From Echinostoma caproni (lineage: Eukaryota; Platyhelminthes; Trematoda; Plagiorchiida; Echinostomatidae), in contig UZAN01040034.1 in NCBI GenBank assembly GCA_900618425.1, positions 27,847-91,846 on the forward strand: a stretch of DNA of 64,000 nucleotides, written 5' to 3'. Shown one piece after another: positions 13,144-26,417 of the stretch. The position numbers and the translations under genes were made by a program. The notes below the pieces were generated by a model. The model was not told where the DNA came from. It made no database searches and saw only the letters and a program-made list of their open reading frames with translations. The stretch's first letter is position 1. Each line of letters starts with the position of its first letter.

Positions 13144-14435
13144 AATGATTGCATTGTCACAGGAATGTCAAAGATTAAACAATGAATTAATTGTACTTGT
13201 GTTCAGATCGAAGCACCTCCAAAAGTCAAAAAACGATACTTTGAGTTTGTCCACTTTTCTAACTGACTCGTGTATCAAAACATCTGGAATATTATGTCCG
13301 ATTTGATCATGGTTACATGGTGGCAAACACTTATACCGTAGGATCCCACACCTCAAGGTTGGTTTCGAACGTCATTTGTCATGTCACCTAACTTATTTTT
13401 TATTTCTTCCATGCTCGGAGATTCCTAAGGGCACTTCTTAGCCATTTCAGGTTCATTTATTTACGAGTACACGCTATCCTTTAGTGGTAAATAGACTTTT
13501 CATTTCCAGAAAAGTATACATATATATATATATATGCCTTTCGCATACGTGTGTTGACCAGAAAGAGCACACAAACATGTTCTAAGTTCGAGTGAATACC
13601 GTAACTCTACCAGCACTGTAGCGAAAAACTACTTCTTAATGATTGCTGTTTGTCAATATTAAATACACAATTATCATATCAACGCTCCAATACGTTTCGA
13701 ATTTGATGTTTCCATTGAACTCACTCACAATCAATGTCTCCCTTCAAGTTCACTTGAGAGGGGTTGGAAATGAAGTGTCATTAGTTGGTAGATTATCCAG
13801 AACTCAGATAATTTACTAACTGGACAAGGTATAAGTTTGTTGGCTCAATGCTGCTCTTGTTCTGGCCTATGAAGAACAACGTAAAATTTGATCTTTAGAC
13901 TCCAGATGATATGTGTAAGGCACAAACCTACATATATATTCGACAAATGCACAAATAAATCAAGTAACTGATCATATTCGACACCACACAGCCTAAACAC
14001 TAGTGCTACTTATTGGACGCAGCAGAGGATTTTTCTTAACCCACAATAAGTTGAGGCACGAATCTTGATCATGTCACTTTTACGCCTCTCCGGATGTTGG
14101 TCGAAGTGATGTGGAGCTGGTCCATATTGCCGTTATTCTCTGAACACCGTTTACCCAAATAGTCACTAATAGCAAGCATTTCATGAACACAATAATCGTT
14201 CTCTTTGTATCAGGTCTTAGACCCAGAACGCCCCGATTGGGCTTCTCCGGTTGAATAAGTTTTTGAAGTGTTCATCCTCTTGCCGGAAATGGTTGAAGTA
14301 GGCTAATGTGAACGAACGACACAATATAAAGCCATTTCAAGCTCAATTTTTCAAAATACTAGTTTCCATCCGTGCATCAACAAAGTAGGACGTTTCAGCT
14401 ACGGAGTTCTTTTTTGCTAACAAAAATTGATCGTT
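13144..14435. other. non-coding stretch
   Basis: A TA microsatellite sits at about 13517-13536. A possible short exon on the - strand near 13190-13300 encodes a segment such as LIHESVRKVDKLKVSFFDFW and is bounded by AG and GT, but without homology. Nothing else was recognised. Confidence 0.3.
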
Positions 14436-14574
14436 CTAAACTGCGATTAGTCTCAACAGCAGCTTTCCCATCAAACTGCCGCGAATCTTAGCATTGGTGT
14501 TCCAAATTATGAAAATCATTTCAGTGAATCGTTTCAATACAATATTCATTTCCCTCTGTTCACACTGGGGAGAA
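14436..14574 (-). CDS. candidate 3'-terminal exon, unidentified
   Basis: On the - strand a very strong acceptor (T-rich tract then ATTTAG, AG at 14576-14575) opens a frame of about 45 codons to a TAG at 14438-14436. The segment CEQREMNIVLKRFTEMIFII is protein-like and loosely resembles a helical-repeat segment, again faintly VPS35L. There is no polyadenylation signal immediately downstream. It could also continue past a weak GTTTAG donor. Confidence 0.2.
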
Positions 14575-15024
14575 CTAAATAAAAAAAACTCTTGTTTACA
14601 GTCCAATCTATTTGGCCACATAGAGAGAGAGAGACAAAAACGTGACAGAACTACTACTACTGATCAGAAGAGAACGGCTACGTAAACAGTTATCGATGAT
14701 GGACGTTTGTGTGTGCTACTATGTGATTCAGTCCGGAAACGGAAACAAGAAAACGAGTTTGTAACGTTATGCTCTGAGATTTGTATCGAACAGGCAGCTG
14801 ATGAATTGGTTTCTGCAGTTGACTCTTCTCTGTTGGTAAAACCTCATTTAGATCAAGATGCAAAACCTAGATCTGGGAATGTATCATACACTCATAGATC
14901 TCCCTCCCTCTTGTAGGACGAGGGGGGGTAATTCATTTATACGGTTATTTAAAATTAATTAGTACAAATGGTAGGATGACTTCCAATTTCAACTTTTTAT
15001 GTTTTTTTCTTTTTTTTAATGTAT

Positions 15025-15215
15025 TTTGCTTTACTTTGTTGCCATGCTAAAGCCCTATATAAACACTGTATTTTCTGCAGTATGCACCATATTGAGATGC
15101 AGCAAAATCGTCCTGGACATAAATCGTGCAGTATTGTCATATGGTCTTTTCTGTTGAAATTTCGACTTTACTAGAATACTTTCAACTCCAGGTATCTCTA
15201 GACATACGAAATACT
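15025..15215. repeat. interspersed repeat, copy 1 (partner at 51477)
   Basis: This shares several blocks in the same order with 51477-51665: CTTTACTTTNTTGCCATGCT, then CAT.TTGAG.TGCAG.AAAATCGTCC.GGA, with variable sequence between. The two copies are well diverged. No coding potential or tRNA-like head is visible. It could be a LINE 3' end or a decayed DNA element. Confidence 0.5.
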
Positions 15216-18200
15216 CTTTTGTATAGTTACATTTAATTGAAACGTATTTTCGATTCATTTCATCACTGTGTCCATAAATCCGAATACTTCAGGCTTATAA
15301 TCCAACCCTTATCTATGCGTACTGCCTAGCTCAAAGTTTAGAAGCCAAGTCCCCAACACGAAGAAATACGATAGATACGCACAGAAACAGATCATGAATA
15401 TACAAATACATGCACAAGTTGGATATTATATAACCCGAAGAAGGAAAAGGAAAACCACACAAACACAGTTTTGGTGAATACCCGGTGCACCCTTAAGAAC
15501 TGTAACCATAAATATCTGACGACATTGATTCTTGGCAACTGGCAAGCAGGCTGTGATGAAATTTCAACCTTCCAGGATTCGTGTATGTGGAAATTGTTTT
15601 CGGGGTTCCTTTGGATCATTCTTTCTATATTTCGCTTACTTTGTTCTGTTTGCTCATCATGTTATCACAGTTACTTTCAGACACTACTGTGATGGTAGAC
15701 ACAGCAAGGTTAATTCCATCAGATATCATTATTAGAAATTCCATATCAGATCTTGAACATAATTTGCACAAAAAACAACTGCACACATTTCTGAATGATA
15801 CATGTGTACTTCAGAGCTGCTAGCAGCGGCACAAAATGGTGAGACATGGCTTGATAGAATCAAGTGACTAATAATCCTTCATACCACTTGGTCTGATACA
15901 GAACATGAATAGTTCTTTCATGTACCTCAAAGGTTTCTTGCCTTATTGGTCAGATAATAAACGCAGACTGCTGAACAGACGTTACTTTTGTTTCGGTAAG
16001 CTTGAGGTTCATCGGTAAAAGCTCTCGCGTTGGGACCTCATGTCGTTAGCTCCAGTTGCAAATTCAAAGACAACACTAATCAACATATTCCAGTTCCCGG
16101 CACATGTAAATTATTTACATATATCCAAAGTGTATTATCTATGAGGAAAGATCGGAAGCAACATCAAACAGAACCTGACTTGCCTCCTGCAGCATAATTA
16201 TCACGTTACCAATTGGAACACCACTAGAAAATGGATCGCACCCTATGACCTTTTAAAGAAAGATGTAGTTTATTTATTCCTACCGACCTGTTAATTACTG
16301 TAAATGTGTTCTTCGTTTCCGATCATTGTAGAATCTAAAAACCGATACGTATATCCTACTTGAGGGTAAACAAGTACAGCCATTATTCGACTGTAGTTTG
16401 AATATCTGTATAACCAAATTAGTTTACTGTAAAGAGACTGAAATCAAATGGAAATTAGATGAAATTATTGTAGTTTTGCATGCGGATGTTGGTGCTTGTG
16501 AATTCTTTTAGAAGTGTTGTTCGTAGACGTTTCGTATCGAAGCTGGGAAAAATCGTCGGTGTGCTTTCCGGGAAGCGTCAGTTCTCAGTGGGATTGGGCT
16601 CATGTGGTTCTGTTTGGGGGTTTCAATTGGCTACAAAACATCTGCAAATAACATTTCCAGCTAATAGAACTCAAGAACAGCAACCACAGGAACACTGGAA
16701 TCAAATGTCACGGGGCGATGAAATCATTGTGGAATAGTAGATTTGACAACAATATGTAGATTCGATAAAAGGATTTCAGGGAATCAAAAACACAAGCGCA
16801 AAGAGAAGAGAACGACAATTTCTATATATTCCTTCACGTTGAAAAGAAAGGTGTTTGTTTCAATGCACATCGCGTGAGTTTCTTACAGCCAGAATCTAGA
16901 TGGATCGTGGATTTCACACTTTGCTCGCAGATTCTTGAACACTGTGTCTCTCTCGGAGATTACAATACTGACGTGTTAGTCTTTGAATTACGTCTTTAGC
17001 TTTTAACGTCATCCAAGCATCACATTGATATAAAGCTTAGCTGAGCAGCGTCTATTCTGACACAGGCAAAGGATACCAAAACAACGGCTGTATTCATCCT
17101 CGTACAATGTGCCAGTTAACAGAGCAGCGATGTTCACTTAAATAAACACTCCACTGCTACTCTGTAATAGAATCTGTGGAAATAAATGAGAAGCGCTTCT
17201 TTTTCTTGTGAAAAGCTCTTTTACTTTATTTTCCCAACAAATGTGGGAGCTTTGTACTAAGTAAAACGTCATGTTTTCGGTCTATGTCACTTGAGGTGTA
17301 ATTCGAAAGCTATATAGTTTTACCCTTGGCATTACCTTTCCTGAAACGTTGATTTTACGTGAGTTTTACCAGCTGGAATTCAACATTTTAGAGATAACAA
17401 AATACGCTGAAATACAATTTATTCATACTATCACAACCCATTTTATTCGATCAATATATTACCCTTAGAACTGAATATAAGCTATACTGACCAACTGACC
17501 AACAAAATGTGGATATTGATTGTTTTCTGCAACTCGATTTTGCGTCCAAATGAAGTAATAAACTATTCGCTTCCCCTTACAGTTGCGTCCAGGTTGTAAT
17601 ATTCACGGTTTTCATAGCCAAACAAAACAAAGGATATGAAGGGCGTAATAGAACTTCTTTATCTACCACACTGTTGACCGTTACTGCAAGTAAGAGTAAC
17701 AAATATATTCCAGGTGCGCAGTCGCACACAGTTCTGTTTAAAGAAAAGTGTGGTCAGGACTGCAGAGCATCTAAGCAACTTGGTGAATGCAAAGGCACTG
17801 AGTAACGTTTGGTGTGTCAAACAGTAATTATGCATCAATGGCAACACATTATTTTATGCAAATCTGGCCCATTCCTCAGTCAGTCAGTCGCAATGTATTG
17901 CACCAATAAGCAATAATTTAGCATCGTAAAGCATCTTTTAAATTTTCTGAAATTTCAGGAGAAGGTTATGTCCGTTTGTCATCAACAGTATTTTCATCAA
18001 AATAATTAAATATATCTTATGAGAAGTTAGTTAACAAAATGTACGAAATAAAAATACGATAATTAGTATATTAATATATCCCCTCATTTCCCAATGGCTG
18101 CTTGGTAATAGATTATCTCTCATTATTTACTGTACCCTTCTGGGTGAAGTGCATCCTTTGTTTTCTAATCATACTCACGTACTGGTTGAGTCATTTCATA

Positions 18201-19284
18201 GTTTGTCTGTTTTCAGTCAGTCCCGTGTCTTTCATAATCATCGCGAAGCGCCAGTCCTGTACACACCTTTCTAGCATTATATTAAAGAATGCATGGAAGA
18301 GCATTAGCCGGCTTTCTTGAATCAGATAATGGGTCTCTCGGTGAACGCTTGTGGTGTCCACATCCAATTCGCTCCTTTGCAGCACAAGCTTCGCGTAAAT
18401 TACACATTTCAGTTTTTTTCTTTTCTTTTTCAACTTTTTCCTTGTTACTTGCTTTTATTGAATACAAACGCTGAACATATCGAACATATTCTCTGAGGTG
18501 AAAGGTTGGAGACTCAACAGCCGGGTCACCACCGCCTCATGCTTGCCACCAAGTAGCGGCGAAGGGTGGCTTTGGTTTTCATTTTCCCACCCGCATGACC
18601 AATTCGCTCGTGAATGCACTGCCCTAGGCCGGATATTCTTGTTTTGGGGACAACCAGCTTCGACTGTGAGTAATTTTGTGCATACAATACATCGTTAACA
18701 ACCTCTAGATCGTTCCGGAGGTCCCACAGTGCTTTCTCTTCCTTTAACGTAGCTTGTATTTAGCGACCGGTCAGTCCTTGCCTCTCTCCTTTTCGGGAAC
18801 TGTAAATGCGAGATATATATGGGTCATTCTTCCATAGCCGTGTACGTGGAAGAAGAAATGCTATTGATTTTGGTCATCACACCGCTAAAGTGCACTCTTG
18901 TAAATGCATTGTGATAGTTTTGCATATATTGAACTGTGCGAATGAGAAATAAAACAAATTTTGCTTCTAAAGCTCGAACTATGGAAGTCGGCCCAATGAA
19001 GACGATATCAACTTGACATCCACGGGTGTATCCTGCACATCATTTTAAAGCTCGCGTTCTTCCGTGGTACGAAATATGGTATTGCAAGTAGAAAAAATTG
19101 GATGCCAGCAAATTTCTGTGGTTAATTTGGAGGGAATTTTCATTATTTATGACAGAGGAATTTAATAAAACACGATTGCGTGCCAATAGTCTGCATCAAA
19201 ACCCATCAAAGATGGTTGTCGAGATTGGGCTTCAGCTACTTGTTATATGCTTTTTCACAACAAACAAACTGATGTAAAAATTAC
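15216..19284. other. non-coding stretch, nothing firmly recognised
   Basis: Overlapping short frames at 15471-15823 and one at 16480-16737 (+, 85 codons, basic N-terminal half) are open but unsupported. A cluster of overlapping frames lies around 18100-18700 on both strands. No repeat family was recognised. Confidence 0.35.
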
Positions 19285-19421
19285 CGAGACCCGGAACAAA
19301 ATTTTCTTCGTTGTAACAGTCCAGAAACGGTATAAACAACTTTGCAATTGTTTGGTTAGAGTAGTCTTGAATAAAATCAAACTTCACACAATTTTTCACC
19401 GGAAAATTTGGGCTACAGGTA
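19285..19421 (-). CDS. candidate internal exon, unidentified
   Basis: A 137-nt stretch is bounded on the - strand by a good acceptor (TGCACTTTTGTTATTAG, ending 19422) and a donor (CTCG|GTAATT at 19285/19284). It encodes about 45 residues including NCVKFDFIQDYSNQTIAKLF. A competing open frame exists on the + strand (19247-19441) without splice sites of similar quality. Family unknown. Confidence 0.22.
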
Positions 19422-21969
19422 CTAATAACAAAAGTGCATAAAACTATCCTCACTCGCCGTGCTCTTTGACGGTAATTAGATTGCGGAACGGCTTAATAAA
19501 TCAAGAGATGTCACTTTAATTTCTAATAACCCCATCATCATTTCAAGTGTTTTTGAGTTAAAATCATGATGGTTGAAATAAAATACCTTATCTTCTCATC
19601 ATTTCAGGTTTCACAACATATTTCAATTTTTGGAGGACCACTGTGCAGGACGCAGATGTCTTATTACTCTGACTTAAAGGTGAGATAGCAGTGCAGAACA
19701 ACGGTAGTGCCACCTTCCTTAGTCTCACAAACCCTGAGTTCGATAGAATGTCTCTGTGTGATTTCTTGTCCGTTCGCATCCGCATACGTACGTATCAGTT
19801 GTGTTTAACCCTATTCCGTACCGTATTCCATCCCGATGTATTCGCCTTATGCCAGTGGATCATGCTTGTTCAACATTTGTGTCACTTTTGTAACAACCCC
19901 TCAGAGCACATTTGAAACAGGACAACAGAGTGGCGAACAAGCTCGTTTTCAGAGAAACGTATTCATACCAGTACATCCTAATGCATATATATATCACTAA
20001 TTGGGAATAAAATTTTCTTGAAAAAATAAAATGAAGTAAAATCTCTTATTGCCAGAAACGATTTCACCACAGGACCGGAAATCGGGTTCACCATGATCAC
20101 ACATTTGTTTGTTCACTCATCCGATCATCGAGATTACTCATGATACAGCGATGTGTGTGTGGGGTAGGTCAGGGACCGTATGGCCTATATAAGATGTTCC
20201 GCAGGAACAAGTAAATGAGTACAAATGAGTATACACAGAATGAGATCGCAGAGTCTGGAAATGTGTCCTTCATTCGCAAAAGCCAACAATTGACCTGGAC
20301 GTAACCAACACACGAATCTTGGATGCATAGAAAGTTATATCGATTGCCTTGGATAATCTTCTTTGTATGATTTATTTGGTCGTCCGAATGGATTCCTGAA
20401 CACCACTCTGTGCGCCTGAACACCGGAACGATTAAATCACTCACCAATGCAATGGTTTTACACTTAGTTCAAGCGAATCAGACTGTGGACGTGTCCAAGG
20501 CTTTCTGACCCCTCTATAAGCTTCGTGGGCTGTTATCGAGGCAGGTCGTTGTCCGATGCTAGCAGCAGGATCGGTAATCATTCCTTTGCACAAACCTCTT
20601 TGTATAACCAAAAACAATTTGTGCTAGCGCTAAGGCTTCCCTGGCTCACCCCACACATACACCCTATCACGAGTAATGATGATGAGTGGATGAGGGGACA
20701 AATGAATGTGATCAAGGTGATACCGTTTTCCGATCTCGGGTAGAAATCGTTTCTAGTATTCTGTGATTTTATTTTATTTTATTTTCCAACACAGTTTTAT
20801 TCCCAAGTAGTGATATATATTGAGATGTATTGACATGAAAACGAATCTTTGAAAACCAGCTTATTTGACACTCTTATATGTATCATTATAGATGAATTGT
20901 GCAGGCAACTGTGCCTACATTTCAGTCAAAAATGTGTTCACAATGCAACAGTGAACACAAACGTAGTGCAGCCAATCGAAGGGCGCGTCTAAGGCGAAAT
21001 AGGTCTATCTTTTAGACTCATCTCCAAATGATAAGATGAGGACAGTGTCTGTCTGGTACTTGTATTCATCCGACTAGCTTTTTGGGGGCTAAACATGAGC
21101 CATAGCCCATTCAAACGAAGCAGTGAATACCACAACTCAGCCTCAGTCGATCTCGCTAATCCTAATTTCAGAAAAGATCACGAGATGGATTTTGAGCATA
21201 AGTGCCGTCGAAAATTAGCTCAATGAAGCTCAACAATGTCATCATTATGGACTGAACTCTCAAACCTTACTAAGGTAGCTAGCTGCATTCCAATATCAAA
21301 TGGTTTTACTGTGTGGAGTAAGGGTAGCTGTCGTTTGTGATGTTCTCCCCGAAACACTTTGGTTGCTGAAGATTCTTCATTCATCTTCAGAGATTGTGCC
21401 ACTATATCCATGTTTGTTCCAATCGTAGGTTGCAATCGTAGGTTGGCAACGGAAAAACAGCTGATACAAAGTGCAAGCTTCACAAAAAGATAATCTAATC
21501 TAATTGATGAATCAAATCGATCAAGCATCGCCCAATGAAGTTAACAAAACATGCGTTAGAAAAAAAGGAGAGAAAGTTACGTGATATCTGTATCCGCCTA
21601 CAAGTTTGTTCTAGACACACAAAAGTTGAGGAATGTGATAATAAGAACGGTCAAAATTTCGTCTTTTCAACCCCGTTAACCCACCCAACCCCTATCCACT
21701 GATCCCAGAGTTTCAGCGACAGGTACGAAGATTCATGTGCTCAAACGTACTCAGGCCTGAAAACCCTGATTTGGGCAAAGTGCTTTGCAAGTCTTAATTT
21801 GAACCAAGAACAAGTGATTTGTAAAGTTCGTAGTTGCTAAGAAATCGAGCAAGTTTAGACAAAAACTGGAACTAAAATTTCCGTGAATGAAGATGTTTGT
21901 GTATCACTCGAATTTGTATCAACTTCCCTTCAATGTGTGCTACCATCATTTCAAGGTACCTTTATTTAG
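19422..21969. other. non-coding stretch with short repeats
   Basis: A TTTTA tandem tract lies near 20768-20787 and a 14-bp tandem duplication (unit aatcgtaggttgc) near 21420-21446. Frames at 20169-20447 (-) and 21220-21528 (-, 102 codons) are open but unsupported. Confidence 0.35.
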
Positions 21970-22149
21970 TAATAATATTTTACACCAATTCAATTATGGA
22001 GCGTTTTACGTTCTCTGGTTGGTCTTGATTTCAGTAATTATCTTACAAATAGCTGCAGTTGTGATCTTTTACTATTTCAAACTGAATCCAAAAATGTCAC
22101 CTGTATGCATGGTTTGGAGCACATCCCCATATTATATTGATGTTTCTAG
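21970..22149 (+). CDS. candidate exon encoding one membrane segment
   Basis: A 180-nt stretch runs from an AG acceptor (CTTTATTTAG, ending 21969) to a good donor (CTAG|GTCAGT at 22149/22150). The 60 residues contain a clear hydrophobic segment (YVLWLVLISVIILQIAAVVI) followed by polar sequence. The layout would suit the third membrane segment of a tetraspanin, but no CCG motif or other tetraspanin exon was seen, so no name is given. Confidence 0.2.
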
Positions 22150-22279
22150 GTCAGTTTCAATTTCATAAATTGACCTCAAACAGATTACCTTATGTTATGG
22201 TAAAATAATACATTTAACGAAAAGCCTTATTAAATCATTTGATGGCAGCGATATACATTGCAGAAAGCGCGATGCATAC

Positions 22280-22519
22280 TTAGAACCATGCATTTTCGGT
22301 AACCATTCCAGTGCTTGAACCCAGAATTTCTTACTACAATGAGTAACTAACATTTGTATTGCTAATCCTAAAAGTTGTTTCAAATTGTATGCGTATACCT
22401 CAATTAACTGTACGTACACTCCGGGCACTTGTGCATTATGACCGAGAGCCAATGAGTGAGAGAACTGTTGGATTTTTAATAGATTTTCAGTGAACAAATT
22501 TTGAAGAAAAAGTGATTGT
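22280..22519 (-). CDS. candidate internal exon, unidentified
   Basis: A 240-nt stretch lies between a good acceptor (TTGCTTTATCTCAG, ending 22520) and a donor (CTAA|GTATGC at 22280/22279) on the - strand. It encodes about 80 residues, for example VPGVYVQLIEVYAYNLKQLL. Helical and neutral in composition, no motif recognised. It lies just downstream of the - strand LINE fragment but is not part of it by sequence. Confidence 0.22.
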
Positions 22520-22640
22520 CTGAGATAAAGCAATATGGTCAACATATGATTGAATGTTTACCAGAGGTGGGACAGAAAAATGACGAATAAAATCACAAAA
22601 AACATATGGAGAAAGAACAGCACCTTCAAGCACAGCGGGA

Positions 22641-23060
22641 TTAATAACCATAGGCTTTGATGTTCTCTTGCGCAGTTTGGTTCATTGGACACTTTTCTGT
22701 CGAATGGTCATAAAACCATAAGGGCAGCCTGCTGGGATTGTCAAAAGACTGCTGTTTGAGAAGGCCTGATGATCGAGAATCGAAATCAAACGCAAACGGG
22801 TAGTCAATAGAAGTATAACGGACACACTCAGCTGAATTCTTTGATGATTTACTAATGAAATCTGTCAAAGCCGATACAGCGTCCAGTATGGACCTGTTGG
22901 GTTTATATGAGAGCTGGTGCAGGTCATTGGGAGTTGTGGTATTTGAGCGCAAGGGACTCAGAATGGCCCTCTCGATCAATTTTAGAAAGGCGGAGATCAG
23001 CGCAATAGAATAAAACCGTTTTGGATGAACGGTTGAAGACTGAGGCTTTTGGGATTACAG
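22641..23060 (-). pseudogene. LINE (CR1-like) reverse transcriptase fragment
   Basis: On the - strand, LIERAILSPLRS (about 22950-22985) is followed by LHQLSYKPNRSILDAVSAL (around 22865-22925) and then YTSIDYPFAFDFDSR (about 22777-22821). These correspond to the K.(F/I)E..I, H.FGYR...ST.DA and FIDYSSAFD blocks of the fingers and palm of a non-LTR reverse transcriptase, in the right order. The frame then decays to a stop at 22641-22643 before the (Y/F)ADD box. It is 3'-truncated or internally deleted, and lies in the opposite orientation to the LINE at 24150. Confidence 0.7.
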
Positions 23061-23840
23061 TTTTGATGATTAGGAATCAGCTAGGAAGATAGATATAGAG
23101 ATTTTCATGCATTGAGTAGAATATCCAGACGTTGTCATTATAAATTAGCACCAAATTGAAATAATCGCTCGAGAGAAAGAAAATCTGGCTTCCGTTTAGC
23201 CAGTAGATGGAGGCATTAGGTTTGTTGACGTCCACCAGAGAATTATAGTGTTTCCCTTTGTGCCCATAGTAAAAACAGGAAGCATAGTTTTCATTGCGAG
23301 CAGGAAATAGCAAAGATTTCATTAGGAAGTATTTATTTCAATCTCGATCAAGTCAGAGTTTAGCCTAACGCCTGAAATATGACTAAATTTATTGGAGGTT
23401 TCTGTGTGCCTCCCAAGTTATACAAAAACGTTGATGTAATTCAACCGTTACACAAATGCATTGCCCCAGAGCAACAAATTTCAACACTTGGTTTCATTGT
23501 GTTTTTGAAGAGACCGGTATATATATAAAATGATAGACAAATCTGATAACCAAATCTGAACAATCGCTATGAAAAGCTTTCGAGGAGAAATATGGCAGGG
23601 TGAAGAGCTCTGTAGTTGATATGCTTCGTGTTAAAAACGTATGAATGTCTGCCAGGCAGCACAAAAGCATACCTTTTGTTTTTTTAATAATGAAGATATA
23701 ATGGTCAGTGGTAGTCTGAAAGAAAAACATTTTGGAAGCAGAGATTTCCGACTAAGTGCACGCGGTAAATATATGCAAATTGCTAATTATTAAACACTTT
23801 ATGAAGGAATTCGGGAACGTTTCTTCAGTTATCTTCATGT
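23061..23840. other. non-coding or decayed sequence between two LINE copies
   Basis: A frame at 23077-23322 (-, 81 codons) contains NASIYWLNGSQIFFLSSDYF and is protein-like. It sits directly upstream of the - strand RT fragment but does not resemble a known LINE linker. Nothing else was recognised. Confidence 0.3.
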
Positions 23841-24165
23841 CGAGAAGGCGGGGCTTTTGAATTCAGCCGCGCCAAAATCTGCCACTTGATTTTTTCGCGA
23901 TTTTACAGTGGAAAACTGCGTTCTATCCTCAACACATTTTATCAAATCAATTTGTTCAATTCCCAAGATCAAATGCTGTCCTACGGCCGCACATTTTTGA
24001 TCTCCCACCGTTTTATCGCGTGTGAACTCCAATTTTCACGTTTTGCGCATTGTGTGCGAAACCGCTACCACCGATGGGAGAGGAAGGGGCAAGTACAACA
24101 AATAAAACATCGCGCTGGTTGGAGGGTCGCTCTCAGGCGGCGTTCCATCAACAAACTGACTGTAA

Positions 24166-24790
24166 CTGTTATTATCTCCAGTAACATCCGTTCACTCCTG
24201 GGAAAAGTCACTTCTGGGAAGTCAAAAGTATGTTGCATGCAAAAGTGTGCAAACACGTTGGAATTATTATGCTCCAGGAAAGCCGGTTACATTCTGACAT
24301 TGAGGACAGTATTGTACTGCTTGATGGATTTGATATCATTCGAAATGATCGGATTGTGAACTTCAATAAAACAGGTGGTGGAATAGTCACTTTCGTCAAC
24401 CGTATGTGGTAAAACAGCTCTCATCTTTTTTTTCATTTTAATACCAGGAAAGTCAACTGTATTGTCGTTCAATGTAAACCCCGTTTTCCTAGTAATTTTA
24501 ACCATATCCTGCTAGCAAACATTTACATTTCCCCTCACACGCCGACTTCTGACATCCGAATGTTTTCCGACTCTTTCTCAGCACAATTCGTGACAGGCTT
24601 AGACTAGTCATTGTGTACTGTGGTTGATGATTTTAATCGTTTCGATATTTCTTTCTTAAGAACTTTAGGTTTGGTTAGTCTTGTGCACTTTCCCACTCGT
24701 TTGGAGGCCCAGCTTGATGGCATTTTTGAAAGTATCTTAGATGTCTTCTTTATAGAAAAACGAGTCCCTATTAGCACGTCCGACTAATGT
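24166..24790 (+). pseudogene. LINE ORF2 endonuclease domain (broken)
   Basis: This is an AP endonuclease-like domain that in intact elements nicks target DNA to prime reverse transcription. The Asn of the N-terminal NIRSL block, the catalytic Glu of LQES and the Asp/Asn of DDFN are legible in sequence order. At least two frame changes (near 24230 and 24600) and internal stops separate them. The His of the closing SDH motif is missing, replaced by a stop after SD. Confidence 0.72.
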
Positions 24791-24823
24791 ACAATTCGTT
24801 TCCACCCAAAAATCTATGGTAAA

Positions 24824-26417
24824 ATGTTTCATCGTCAACAAGCACAGGTAGCATCCAGAACACTACGAAGGAGGAATTTTAAACATGACGACTTATCTCG
24901 ACTTCAAGATATGATCCCTTCAATCGATTTTTCTGTCTTCTTCAATTCAAATAATTCTTCCAGGTGTGAACATCTCACCGGCCACATTAATTTCTTTTTT
25001 GATTTGTGTTGCCCGATCGAGACAATATGTATCCGGACCGACAGATTCTCATCGCCTCTCCTAAAACGCCTTCGACGTAATAAGGAGAAGGCATATAGGA
25101 ATGGCAGGCGCTACGATGTTAAACGACTATCGATTATCCTCACGGCAGAGATTCAGCGCTTGAATCGGATGTATGTTGAAACCATCCTGGGTAACCAGGG
25201 CTGTCGCGAGATGTGGTCGACGGGGAAGCAACTCTGTAGCACACGTGGGATCTCCTGTCCTGACGTAGAAGAATTAAACCGACAATTTCCTACCTCTTCT
25301 GGGTTCAATTCTCTACCGTCCGTTTTCAATTCTTCAGAAATAACCAACTCTGTTTCTCCGACTGAGGTTCTCAAAGTTTTGGAGCAACTTAAGTCAAACA
25401 AGGCCCATGGACCGAACTCATTAGCCCACATTTTATTGAAAACCTGTTCCAAACATCTTGCAACACCCGTCACTGAGTTGTTTATTTTGTGTATGCCCTC
25501 TGCAACAATCCCTGATTGCTGGTGGGCTGCCCGGATGAGACCCATTCCCAAAATGGTTTTTTTTTAATATCGACCGATTGCATGTACCTGAGCCCTATTG
25601 AAGGTCTTTGAAAGAGTGCTGTTGAACCGTTTAACTATCTCTTCAGTTTGGTTATACGAAATCCTTTTCAACTGTTGACGCTGTGGCGCATGTTGTCCAT
25701 TTTGTAGCCTCAGTTCTTGATACAAGTGATGGAACTGTTCGCCTTATTTTTCTTGACTACGACAATGCCTTTGGTTTGCTTGACTGTCGCATTCTCATTC
25801 AACGTCTTGCTGATTGCAGCTTAGGATCCGACGCGTTAAACGTTCTTGTAAACTACTTCTCTTCTAGGACACAATTTACCTCATGCAATGGTAAAACGTC
25901 ATCCTCTTGTTCTGTTAACTCTGGTGTCTTCCAGGGCGCCATTTTGTCCCCCTTCTTTTTTTCCCTGTACATAAACCACCCCACCAACTTCATTGCCTGA
26001 AAGTATGCCGACGATGTTGTGATTGGGTGCCCCTCCAATACTGATGCTTCTTTCCATCAACTTCAAAGCAGCCTGAATGACGTTTTTAGTTGGTCTCCAC
26101 GCCGATCACTGTTGCTTAATGTTTCCAAATGTGTCAACGTTCCCTTCAGCCTTAAATCTGGCTCCCGCGATCAAACTACCTTTAATAATTTACCGGATCT
26201 AGTAGTTAACAGTCACAGCATTCCCAAAGCTGACTTTGTTAAATACCTCGGAGTCTTTTTATCCCACAACCTCTCTTGGACCTTACATGTAGAGAACATT
26301 TTCAACAAGGTTCGTAAACTTTCTTTTTCTGCTTTCAGGCTTAGGAAGCTTGCTGTTCCCCCAAACTTAATTTTCAAATTCGTGGTAGCATGCATCCTCC
26401 CTCATTGGCTCTACTGA
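24824..26417 (+). pseudogene. LINE ORF2 reverse transcriptase domain (broken)
   Basis: An open block at 24824-25567 carries the linker and first fingers motifs: VLKVLEQLKSNKAHGPNSLA (K..KA.GPD.I) and DCWWAARMRPIPK (W..A...PI.K). After a T-run frameshift near 25558-25566, YRPIACT and LLKVFERVLLNRL follow. The second block (25683-26000) has LIFLDYDNAFGLLDC (FLD...AFD) and FQGAILSPFFFSLYIN (.QG..LSP.LF..YIN). A TGA at 25998-26000 precedes KYADDVVI (26001-26024), the catalytic (Y)ADD box. The third block to 26417 has VNVPFSLKSG and KYLGVFLSHNLSWTLHV, the K.LG...D..L.W..H thumb signature. The Asp of the FLDY block and both Asp of YADD are retained. Confidence 0.82.

Noticed and set aside
24824..25567. 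247-codon frame as a host protein
   Set aside because: It contains the linker and first motifs of a non-LTR reverse transcriptase and continues into further RT motifs in other frames.
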